From the NCBI GenBank assembly GCA_963693285.1, contig OY848919.1:10287461-10351460 (forward strand): a stretch of DNA of 64,000 nucleotides. The letters run 5' to 3'. Made by a program: the position numbers and the translations under genes. This stretch comes from Xestospongia muta. Taxonomy: Eukaryota > Porifera > Demospongiae > Haplosclerida > Petrosiidae. Below, one piece after another: positions 25,377 through 36,384 of the stretch. The notes below the pieces were generated by a model. That model searched no databases. It saw only the letters and a list, made by a program, of their open reading frames with translations, and was not told the DNA's origin. How positions within the stretch are numbered: position 1 is the stretch's first letter; every line of letters starts with the position of its first letter.

Positions 25377-28300
25377 ATGCCTGAAGAGAAGCAGCTCTCT
25401 GTTTTCTTCCTTGTTGCAATTCTATTGAGTTATTCTGTTTACTCTACATGTGGTAAGTGTACAAATCTTTCAGCTTACTGTCTTAGTAGTGACAGCATAA
25501 ATACTTTTAGTTTAGTGATAAGTTAGTAAATAATCATTGTCACATATTAGACTATATACCTTTTGAGGCCAGATGATGTAGACAATGTAATATGTTTATA
25601 TATCCTTTGTTTTCAGCTGTTATTGCATATTCAATCTGAATAGTAGCATCTCTACTAATTTGAATTAAGACAGTAGAAATAAACTTATTGCTGTCTTATA
25701 ATACTGACAGCCAATTATATATTTACTTTAAATATTAATTCAACTTGTTTGTAGATATCTAAGTATACTTGTGGTTTTAAGTCATATCATTTTCTACTCA
25801 TAATATTCATTTCTATAGTTACATTAACCACATCTTTTACCATAAACTATTACTATTGTACATATTGTATATTAAAATTGTAGATATGGCTCCCCCTATG
25901 GTATTAGGATCATGCTACCATCATGTTATTCTTTTAATTCAGATTGATTTGTAGTAAGATATAGTATTGTTTTGTTAATGCATTGTTATCTAATCACACA
26001 GCTGCATTGAGTGAGATTACAAAGCTGTTAAAACATTTCCATCTGTTTGTTTATATAAATACTATATAACACTTTCTATAGTACGATTTTTATCTTTGTG
26101 ATCTTAATCATATTATTATAATAAATCAGTTTAATAACCAGTTGTACATTAACTGATATAAAAGACTTTATTATTAACAATGTAATAAAAAGAGATATTT
26201 TTTGATCAAAAAATAAGTGAGTTTATACATACTATTAATAGCAAAATGAAATCATAATTATATTGTTGTTATTTTAAGCCATATCATTCTCTACTCATGA
26301 TATTCACATTCATAATTACATTAACCACATCATTTATCATAAACTATCACTATTGTAACAAAGCTATATGCTTTTATCTGGTTTATATATGAATTGAGAT
26401 TTTAGCATATTTATATATAATTATTATACATATATATAAAATAGAATTACATGTCTATATATATCAATAGTAACAATGTTTATGTGAGAATACTGGTTAA
26501 TGAAACTAGGAAATGCACAGAGTTCAAAGAATATATATGCTATGTTAAAAAGGTATAGCTCTTGTTTCTCTTCAGGACTAAGAGCATAAACACACTCATG
26601 TCTGTACTTTTAGTGTTATTCCAGTTATACAATGTAGTTAGGGTAAAGTAAATTATTAAAAATTACAGCGGAAGGACAAATTTAATATTTTATTATACTA
26701 TAGCTTTAACAAATGGAGCAATAGGTTTGTTTCAAAATGGGTATATCTCATCATCCTATTACTATGGTATTGTGAGGGTCTATTATAATAATGGATGGGG
26801 TAATATCTGTGATGATCACTACTACAATTTTAATGAAGCTAATGTCATCTGTCATCAATTGGGATATATTGGAGCCTCTAGTTACTCTAGAGCTGGATTA
26901 GTGAAGTTAGAACTTGTAATCATACTCATAAGTGAAGTTTTAAATATCTCTGTTTTAGTTATGGCACTGACACTCTTTCTATGAAAGTAGATGACCTCAA
27001 CTGTGCTAGTAGCAACTACCTTACTATATTTCAGTGTTCATTTTCTACAGACATTGATAGTGGATGTACTAATACTAACTCTTATGATGCTACTGTCTAC
27101 TGCTGTAAGTGTATAAAAATTTCCTTAGCAATTGTTACATCTTTCAAAGATAACTCTAGGATCTGGAACAGTAATCCTTTCTCTGGTATGATACGTCTTG
27201 AAGAAGGAAATTATTCTAATGAAGGACGTGTTGAAGTCTATTGTAATGGACAATGGGGAACAATATGTGATAATGGATTTAGTTCAACTGATGCTCAAAC
27301 TATCTGTAAACAACTGGGATATAATTATTACCACAGATATAATCACTTAAGTCTGTGAGTACTATAGATCAAGCTAATTATTATTTTGAGTAATTATTTT
27401 TTACTATAAAACTGTGTATTTGCTTGAATTAATTTTTTTCTTTGTTTTCCAGTCAGTCCTATGATCATTTTGGATCATGTTTATATGTTCACTTACATCA
27501 TTTTATTCTATTGTTGTACACAACAAACAAATTTATGTGACTTTTTTATAGGTCTGGTAATTCTAGTCAACCAATTTGGCATACATACATGTCAAGTTCT
27601 TCCTCTGACACATGTTTTCTTACTAGAAATTCCTGTCCATCAACTTCAATAACTAGTTGTAACCACTCTGAGGATGTTACTGTCACATGTAGTAAGTTGT
27701 TATATTAATTTCTTAATGGAACTAATTACTTAGGTTTACACATTATCATTATTATATTTTTTAGTCTACAACAGTTCATATTCAAAGTCTTCCAATTCAA
27801 AAACTACTTGTTCTAAATTAATTTGTAAGTAATTATATTATTGTATTAGGTCAATGTTATAAGATTGTTAAACATGTGTATTGACTATATATGATAGTCC
27901 ATTCAATCAAGAATAACAGTATGATAATCTTTCATGATTTAGCTTATGGTGCTCAAAATAGTGCTATAATTTTATCTCGTAATGGGTATACCTCATCATC
28001 CTATTACTATGGTATTGTGAGAGTTTATTACAATAATGGATGGGGTAATATATGTGATGATTACTACTACAATTATAATGAAGCTAATGTCATCTGTCAT
28101 CAATTGGGATACACTGGAGCATCAAGATACTCTAGAGCTGGATTAGTGAAGTTAGAACTTGTAATCACACTCATAAGTGAAGTTTTAAATATCTCCATGT
28201 AGTTATGGCACTGATAGTCTCTTCATGACGATGGATGACCTCAACTGTGCTAGTAGCAACTACCTTACTATATTTCAGTGTTCATTCTCTACAGACATTG

Positions 28301-31300
28301 ATAGTGGATGTACTAATACTAACTCTTATGATGCTACTGTGTATTGCTGTAAGTGTATAAACATTTCCTTAGCACTTGTTACATTGTTCATAGATGCGAC
28401 TAGGATCTGGAACAGTAATCCTTACTTTGGTATGATACGTCTTCAAGGAGGAAATTATTCTAATGAAGGACGTGTTGAGGTCTATTGTAATGGACAGTGG
28501 GGAACAATATGTGATGATGGGTTTAGTTCTACTGATGCTCAAACTATCTGTAAACAACTGGGATATAATTATTACCACAGATATAATCACTTAAGTCTGT
28601 AAGTACTATAAATCAAAGTAACTATCTAGAGTAATTGTTTAAGTATGAAACTGTTTATTTGTTTGAATGAAATTTTTTTTTGTTTTCCAGTTAGTCCTAT
28701 AATTGTTTATTATCATGTTTATATCTCCACTTATATCATTATATTCTATTGTTGTACACAACAATCAAAATTATTTGACTATTGTTTAGGTCTGGTAATT
28801 CCAATCAACCAATTTGGCACTCAAACATGTCAAGTTCTTCCTCTGACACATGTTTTCTTACTAGAAATTCCTGTCAATCAACTTCAATAACTAGTTGTAA
28901 TCACTCTGAGGATATTACTGTCACATGTAGTAAGTTGTTATATTAATTTCTTAAATGATCTAACTACTTAGGTTTACTGATTAAAATTATTGTATTCTAT
29001 AGTGTACAACAATTTATATTCAAAGCCTTCTAATTCAAAGACTACTTGTTCTGGATTAATTTGTAAGTAATTATATTATTGTATTAGGTCAATGTTATAA
29101 GATTGTTATACATGTGTATTGACTATATATGATTGTCCTTTCAATTAGCAATTAGAATATGATAATCTTTTATGATTTAGCTTATGGTGCTCAACATGGT
29201 GCTATGATTTTATCTCGTAATGGGTATACCTCATCATCCTATTACTATGGTATTGTGAGGGTCTATTACAATAATGGTTGGGGTAATATCTGTGATGATT
29301 ACTACTACAATTTTAATGAAGCTAATGTCATCTGTCATCAATTGGGATATACTGGAGCATCAAGTTACTCTAGAGCTGGATTAGTGAAGTTAGAACTTGT
29401 AATCACACTCATAAGTGAATTTTTTAATATCTCTAAGTAGTTATGGCACTGATAGTCTGTTTATGACAATGGATGACCTCAACTGTGCTAGTAGCAATTA
29501 CCTTACTATATTTCAGTGTTCATTCTCTACATACATTGATAGTGGATGTACTAATACTAATGCTTATGATGCTACAGTGTACTGCTGTAAGTGTATAAAT
29601 ATTTCCTAAGCACTCGTTACATTTTTTGCAGATACTACTAGAAACTGGAACAGTAATCCTTTCTCTGGTATGATACGTCTTGAAGGAGGAAATTATTCTA
29701 ATGAAGGACGTGTTGAGGTCTATTGTAATGGACAATGGGGAACAATATGTGATGATGGATTTAGTTCTATTGATGCTCAAACTATCTGTAAACAACTGGG
29801 ATATAATTATTACCACAGATATAATCACTTAAGTCTGTAAGTAATATAAATCAATGTAATTATCTAGAGTAATTGCTTAAGTATAAAATTGTTTATTTGT
29901 TTGAATTAAATTATTTTTTTTGTTTTCCAGTCGGTCTTATAATTGTTTATTATCATGTTTATATCTCCACTTATATCATTATATTCTATTGTTGTACACA
30001 ACAATCAAATTTATTAGGCTATTGTTTAGGTCTGGTAATTCCAATCAACCAATTTGGCATACAAACATGTCAAGTTCTTCCTCTGACACATGTTATAGTA
30101 CTAGAAATTCCTGTCCATCAATTTCATTAACTAGTTGTAACCACTCTGAAGATGTTACTGTCACATGTAGTAAGTTGTTATATTAATTTCTTAATTGAAC
30201 TAATTACTTAGGTTTACACTTTATCATTATTATATTCTTTAGTTTACAACAATTTATATTCAAAGCCTTCTAATTCAAAAACTACTTGTTCTGGATTAAT
30301 TGGTAAGTTATATAATTATTATTATGTTGGGTGGTTAAGAAATTTATCTTAAAATATCTAATCTCAAGTAGTTGACTTTTTCAATTTAGTTAGCTGATTA
30401 GCAACATAATTTTTTATTATTATGTTTATGTAGCTACTTCTAGCAATATTGGTTTTGGTACTACACGTCTTTTTCGTTATGGATATAGTTTATCGAGTTA
30501 TTACTCTGGTATAGTACAGATCTATATCAATGGACAATGGGGTAATATCTGTCATGATACCTACTACAATCAATATGAAGCTGATGTCATCTGTTATCAA
30601 TTGGGATATACTGGAGCATCAAGTTACTCTAGAGCTGGATTAGTGAGGTTATTTTTTAAATTTGTTTTTTTGAAAGTAATATTTATTTGTAATATTTCAG
30701 TTATGGCAATGACTACAACCCAATGGTACTGGATGATGTCAACTGTCCTAACAACGACTATCTCACTATCCTACAGTGTTCCTACTCTACTATTATTGAT
30801 AGTGGATGTACTAATACTAACTCTTATGATGCTACTGTGTCCTGCTGTGAGTTTAATATTATTGTTATAGTATAACATCTACATGTATTGTGATTTAGAT
30901 TCTACAAGGATCTGGAACAGTAACCCTTTCCCTGGTATGATACGTCTTCAGGGAGGAAATTATTCTAATGAAGGACGTGTTGAGGTCTATTGTAATGGAC
31001 AGTGGGGAACAATATGCGATGATGGATTTGATTCTAATGATGCACTAGTTATCTGTAAACAACTGGGATATTCAAACTATACAAGTTATAATCATCTTCC
31101 TTTGTATGTTTAGTATAATAGACTATACTGGAAGTATACTATATTTGTTATAGGTCTGGTAGTTCATCTCAACATATTTGGATGAGTAACTTAGCTTGTA
31201 GTAGTAGTTTATTTTGCTTGGGTTCATGTCAGAGTTGTCCTACTAATTCTTATCAAGGATGTAACCATTCTGAAGATGTCACAATTCAATGTAGTAAGTT

Positions 31301-32452
31301 GTAAATACACATGTTGTTAAAACTAGTCATCTCTTCCCAATAAAAATAATCAAACTTATGGTATTACTTTAAGTAAAAATATTATGAATGTATCTTACAA
31401 TAGTTCAAGATTTAGTTAAAGAAGATGTCTAAGAAACTTTTTGTTAAAATAGTATTATTTGCATATATTTTTATGAGATAAGGACACAACCTGATGACAT
31501 GGCATAACTATATATATTACATGTTCTAATTATGTTTGTAGGTAATCCAAGAAGTTTGTCATCAGTATCAACATTAAGGACTACCTGCTCTAATTTTACT
31601 TCTGTTCCTCCTACTACTGCCTGTAAGTCATTGCTACAGAATAAACTATAAGTGCTATATATATATATATATATTGTTTAGATTCTTTACCATAGCAATG
31701 CTATAACTCTTTATCATATTATGATTACTTATTGTTTTCTAGCATCAAACATAGCTGGACTAGCTGGTGGTATAATCGGTTCTATTTTGATACTAATCAT
31801 TGTGGCTTTTGTTTGCTGTATAACTGTTGTTGCTATTAGAAAAAAACACAACAGAAAAAACAATTGCAAAACCCAACAATTTGAATTACAGACAATTGGA
31901 TCTCTTGAAACTACTCAAAAAATGACTGTAAAATGTTCATCTAGACCACTTCCAAAATGTCCAGATGCCACCTTCAATAGTATACCACAAAGACACAGCC
32001 AAAATTCTGTTTATGTAACACAACCAGAGCATTACCCAGTAACCAATTGTAGACCTCTGCCACCCTACAATGAAAGTTGTAATAAAGTTGGACCACATGA
32101 ACCACAAATTGCAGTACCTAATCTACACTTGGCTGCTTCTCAACAGCAACAACTGGATCCTTATAAACATCAAGCAGGTCATCATCCAATACAACAACAA
32201 GCAGTTAACACACAGAAGCCAAATCAAGGCAGACAACCTAACACATCTGCTGCACTGAGCTCTTTTGCAACCTTTTCTGCTCATAACCCAATTGTACAGT
32301 CATGTAGACAGCAAAGCTCTAATATAGGAAATTGGGAAAATCCTACTGATGCAGAAATTACAGTTGATAATCCAGCTTATGGATTTTTAGGTGCTGCTCA
32401 TGAAGAATCTGATTATGAAAATATGGAGGACCTCTATGATGAGGTAAAATAA
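25377..32452 (+). CDS. SRCR receptor gene C: signal peptide, 4 modules (8 SRCR domains), one membrane helix
   Basis: This is a paralogue of gene B with half as many modules (3843 nt spliced, about 1280 aa, in frame). The signal exon is 25377-25452 ([20 protein letters not shown] core). Intron 1 is 1.25 kb. Modules C1-C4 follow, then the stalk exon 31542-31622 and the last exon 31743-32452. C1 matches B1 and C4 matches B8; the middle modules resemble B5-B7. The tail keeps an NPxY motif (DNPAY), which is lost in gene B (DNPAC), followed by YENM (YxxM and YxN) and YDEV. Predicted location is the plasma membrane. Ligand unknown. Poly(A) signal AATAAA at 32674-32679. Confidence 0.9.
26704..27824 (+). 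CDS. Gene C module 1
   Basis: Exons: SRCR-A 26704-26905 and 26959-27104; SRCR-B 27150-27354 and 27552-27691; linker 27765-27824 (753 nt). The E2-E3 intron (27105-27149) is 45 nt, a multiple of three, has no in-frame stop and ends in a weak acceptor (TTTCAAAG). Retaining it would therefore keep the reading frame and add 15 residues. The linker reads TTCSKL. Confidence 0.87.
27943..29062 (+). CDS. Gene C module 2
   Basis: Exons: SRCR-A 27943-28150 and 28203-28348; SRCR-B 28394-28598 and 28790-28929; linker 29003-29062 (759 nt). As in C1, the E2-E3 intron (28349-28393) is 45 nt and stop-free. SRCR-B starts NPYFGMIRL where sisters have NPFSGMIRL. Confidence 0.87.
29181..30302 (+). CDS. Gene C module 3
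   Basis: Exons: SRCR-A 29181-29388 and 29441-29586; SRCR-B 29632-29836 and 30030-30169; linker 30243-30302 (759 nt). The E2-E3 intron is 45 nt but carries an in-frame stop. An upstream acceptor (AG at 29929-29930) would extend the fourth exon in frame through a hydrophobic stretch. Confidence 0.87.
30434..31622 (+). CDS. Gene C module 4, membrane-proximal, with stalk exon
   Basis: Exons: SRCR-A 30434-30647 and 30701-30846; SRCR-B 30899-31103 and 31154-31293; stalk 31542-31622 (786 nt, identical exon lengths to module B8). It shares the B8 features: long SRCR-A start, GTATGT donor after E3 and extra Cys in E4. Confidence 0.88.
31743..32452 (+). CDS. Gene C last exon: membrane helix and cytoplasmic tail
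   Basis: The membrane helix (about [18 protein letters not shown]) is followed by RKKHNRK. The tail is rich in Gln, Pro and Asn, with LPPYNE and the terminal series DNPAY, DYENM, LYDEVK. It is four residues longer than the gene B last exon and differs in the middle by several insertions and deletions. Confidence 0.88.
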
Positions 32453-32744
32453 TGAAGATTTCTCCTCCTTCGAGTTAAGCTGATCATTTTAAAAAGTGAA
32501 AAACATGCTACATTGTTTGGTTTTTTTACTATCTTTGTCCATATTGTTAATAACTATAAATCTATTTTTTTGATTACTTATATAATGTTTTTGTTGTCAT
32601 TGCAATTATCAAGGTTTTTAGAATATTTTTTTACTAAGGTGATTGTAAGTAATATAAGTAAATGAACCTTATTAATAAATGTTTCATTCATGATCAGTTA
32701 CTTGTCAGCTACTCTTATTAAAAATAACTATAATGAATATTGAA

Positions 32745-33098
32745 ATAGCCAAAGAGTGGAATTGTTTTCTTACACAGAACAATTTTCCTTGCTTATTCAA
32801 CTCACCACAACCATTGGCTCCTCCATATCCATATGAAACCCATGCGATTTAACACTTTCAAGATGAATGAAAGCAATTAACCAAACATAACAACTGCACC
32901 AACACTTTTGCAACCCTTCCTGCTCAAAATCCTATTGTACAAGCACATGGACAGCAAGGCTTTAATGTAGGTAATTGTGAAGCTCCTTCTGATATACAAG
33001 CTGCTTTAGATAATCCAGCTCGTAAGTCTTTAAATACAGCTCATGGAGAGCCTGAATATGAAGATATGGAGGAAACTTATGAGGAGGTAAAATACTAA
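32745..33098 (+). pseudogene. Collapsed SRCR gene D: signal exon joined to tail
   Basis: The left 55 bp match the signal exon at 23611 (start codon changed to ATA at 32745-32747). The text then continues directly as the end of the cytoplasmic tail of gene B, with DNPA, PEYEDMEE and TYEEVKY at the end and a stop at 33096-33098. All SRCR modules, stalk and membrane exon are gone. The joint falls on a short stretch common to both sources (AACTCA type). The tail has internal stops. Confidence 0.8.
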
Positions 33099-33421
33099 AA
33101 CCTCCTCTTCATCCAAGTTATGCTGACTTTTTAAAAAAATTAAACAACACGCTACATTTTTTGTGTGTTGCTGCTATTTTAGTTAATATTAATGTTAACA
33201 ACTATAAATCTTTTTTGCCTTTTTGATAACTTAGCCCTTAAATGACCACCCCTATTTGTATTTTGCTGTCATTGTTTTTAGAATGCATTTTATTAAGGTG
33301 ATTTAATTATGTAAGAAAACCTTATTGATAAAGTTTTACTCATAATCAGTACCTGTCAGCTAGTCATAATAGAAATAATTAGGATGTAGTTGCTATTTAT
33401 AGTGACACATGGTAATTTGAA
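33099..33421 (+). other. 3' flank of gene D, same as 3' flank of gene B
   Basis: The stretch is non-coding and similar to 23294-23610. It shows that the downstream signal exon sat about 320 bp past each gene stop in the ancestral array. Confidence 0.6.
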
Positions 33422-33481
33422 ATGGTCAAGGAGTGGAAGCTGTTTGTTTTATTATGATTATTTAACTGACAATACATATAG
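33422..33481 (+). pseudogene. Broken signal-peptide exon (gene E)
   Basis: ATG at 33422 opens MVKEWKLFVLL and then hits a stop. The following intron-like sequence (33482-33650) matches the intron after the orphan exon at 23611. Confidence 0.7.
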
Positions 33482-34120
33482 TAAGTGCTGATTATTTGAA
33501 CTAAACCTTGGCATCATGTTGTTACATTATTAATAGTCCATAGAATTTTAACATAGCTTAGTGGAATAGATATGAGGGACACTCAAAAGTTGAATTCAAT
33601 ATTTGGAATACAAATTTTCTTATATATATCTATTATTTTTTTAAACTGATACTGTATCAAATATACTCTATCAATTGAATCAACTTATTTAAACTTGTAT
33701 TGATATCAATACTATAAAATCATTGTAATAAGATTTTAAATATGTTGCAGATGTTTCAGTAAAATTATCATCACTGTTTTTAACTAACATGCAATCTATA
33801 TTATTCTAATGCAAAGGACAGCCCAAGTGAAGTCAATTTTATTAGACTATGTACATGATCAGAAAAAGTTCAGACTATACTGGTATTGGAACCTTAGTTA
33901 ATATGATCCGTTTATTCAATAGATGCATTCATTCTATTATGGATCATTTCTATATGTTTAATCAATTATAAAGTGCACTGGCTCAACTCTGAAAAAGGAA
34001 CTAGGTTGAAATCAACCTGCCAGCAAAACCCATGATCTGTATTGTTTTATTAAGTAATAAGTACAACAAACAAAGCCCTTATTGGATATAACCTTGATTG
34101 GTTTGCTATTGTGTCACAAA
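33482..34120. other. Non-coding, end of SRCR array
   Basis: The first about 200 bp match 23687-23900. No module exon, gene or repeat was recognised in the remainder. Confidence 0.5.
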
Positions 34121-36384
34121 AAAGACTCTCTTCAAGGTCAAATGATTATGTACACCCTTAAATGCAAACTGTTATTGCAATATGTGCTCTGTTGAAATTA
34201 GTACTTACATGCAAATTGAATCATATAGGTTTTTTGATGTCATAAAGATAAATAGAAATGAGTAGGGTAAGATAAAGGGTGAATAAACAATGATAACAAA
34301 GGAGGTGGAATAGTTTGTTTTATACCTTTTCAATTAAGAAGAAGACAAAATAATAGCTCTTTTTTTCAATAAGACATTTGGTTAGTAAGCACTTCAAGAA
34401 ATAAATACCAAACAACAAATGAACTAAGTTACTGAATAGATATAGAGTGTACATGCATGTATGTGAGTGTGTGTGTGTGTGGATATGAAATAAAATATTG
34501 TATGAAGATTATATTGCACTTAGATAGTGTTGAATGACTGTGAACAATAGCCAAATTAATGTAACTGGAGGGCAGGTAATAGATATTTTGGAACAATAAT
34601 AAATTACTAGAAACAATATAAATGAAGGACAGAGTATATGTTATCATGTGCATATATATTGAATCTTTTTGTAATATGAACTCACTAATGATTAAGATCA
34701 GTTCTATCATAATAGTAGACACTCCATTGTTCTCTTAATAATCTACCACACCTTTTTTGATAACTGAAGTTTATTAGTTCCTGTGTCAGCAAAGGATTCA
34801 TCTAGAGAGAGTCACTAATACCTTTGGTTGCACTAAAAGTCCAGATTAAATCATCAGATTTAGTCGTCACAACTTTGGTACTGTCTCCTGAGTCATAGAT
34901 ATAATATTGAGGTATTGATAGTATACTTATATATCTGTGTCAACAGCCCTGGCCAATACTTTCATTTAAAATTGCCACTATACCCTAGGCACTAGAACCT
35001 AAACCTTGGAATCTAACTGTATTAATTTTGTATTAAAGTATGGCTTTTGTCTGACTGATTCTAGCCATGTACAACCATATCTATATCTCTCTATGTATAT
35101 GGAAATCTGTGTAAGAAATTACCTGAAGACCATAGCTCTGAGGATGATATCTTTTCAGATCTTGAGTTGGCAGGTTTACATAGCACATATAAATATATCT
35201 GATATAACTTATCATGAGATTCATACTAACCTGCAACTACCACTCCATAATATTGAATATGGCTATCAAGCAATAGTCTTTTAAATTTTCTGATTAGCAG
35301 GTCCATAAGACTTATAGACAAATCTATAATGACAAAACTGATAAAGGTTCTCATCAGGTCTGTATAGGCCTGTTGCTTTACTGTTTATGAGGAAGGAACT
35401 AGCTATTTAAGCTGTCCGGTTCTATACTTACCTACTATACTTATACTCATGCATTATATTGAATCGACAGTCTGACTCAAAATATATGGGCTATGAGTCT
35501 CATCATGATATCTATCTATATAATTATATATTATGTGTATAATTTTTCCTTGTTTGATATTGACTTGGTTCCTTTATAATATTATATTTGTTGAGCATAC
35601 AGTTTACATGGCATTCACAGAGAGAACTAATATCCTTTTAAGAATTGTTAAAGAATTAAAAATACATCACACTAAGTGCTTCAGGTATTTTAAAGCATTA
35701 TAGGCTAACAGTGTAGGCAAAATGTTTCTTGTCCTAAATTATTTAGTGCTGTAATTGTGCTGATAATTGTTAAAATGTGTATTGGTTGCTTTAACTAATT
35801 CTTAGTTATTTGTGGAGCAAGTGCATGCATCCCTAAAATTACATTAGCAACTTACAATTATACTAGCACTGTTTCATTTGATTACAATTACTATGGAATG
35901 GACATATCATGTAGATTAATAAATGACGTACAAAGCTATGTTTAAGTGAGAATGTGGTAAAAAAATTCAAATTCTCCTTATTTATCTCAAAAAAAGATGG
36001 TGAGCCAAATTTGCTTTCGCTTTATGGAATTACTTAATAAAGTCTTGGTTGTCATAGTTTCATCATTACAAAAGTGCAGTCCAGTTTTGAGTGTTTCAGA
36101 GAGCTTAAAGTATTAGACTCATGTGGACTGGGTCACTGGAGTAGTATTACTAGAATGCTGTAAAAATAGTTTTTTTAACAAATACTTTGTAGTTTATATA
36201 GGTGGATTACTATAATGGACTCTAGAATTGTGTAAATTACTCACTGTCTGATTTGTTGCTTTACAATAGTACAAAATATAAACAAAATGTAGTGACATAT
36301 ACAAGTTTATCACTTATTATAATGCAATGATATTTAAGTGTAAAGTGTTATGTTATTAACAATTTTTACATTTATAGGTTTGTT
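34120..36384. other. Non-coding stretch upstream of J gene 1
   Basis: The part 34120-35720 matches 43870-45930. Frames here (for example 34429-34722 and 35006-35284) have no counterpart in the duplicate and no recognisable domain. The final bases before the start (TTTACATTTATAG at about 36366-36378) look like a 3' splice acceptor, so a non-coding first exon may lie upstream. Confidence 0.5.

Noticed and set aside
26981..27358. A separate 125-codon gene covering exons 2 and 3 of module C1 (and likewise 28225-28602)
   Set aside because: It is exon 2, a stop-free 45-nt intron and exon 3 read together. It is treated as possible intron retention, not a gene.
12137..30000. Many 60-120 codon frames on the - strand inside SRCR exons (for example 14017-14322, 20206-20577, 28369-28590)
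   Set aside because: They recur at the same place in every module and mirror the coding exons, so they are shadows of the repeated + strand sequence.
34429..35284. Frames of 92-97 codons upstream of J gene 1
   Set aside because: Not conserved in the duplicated copy at 44-45 kb, no domain, no splice-linked partner.
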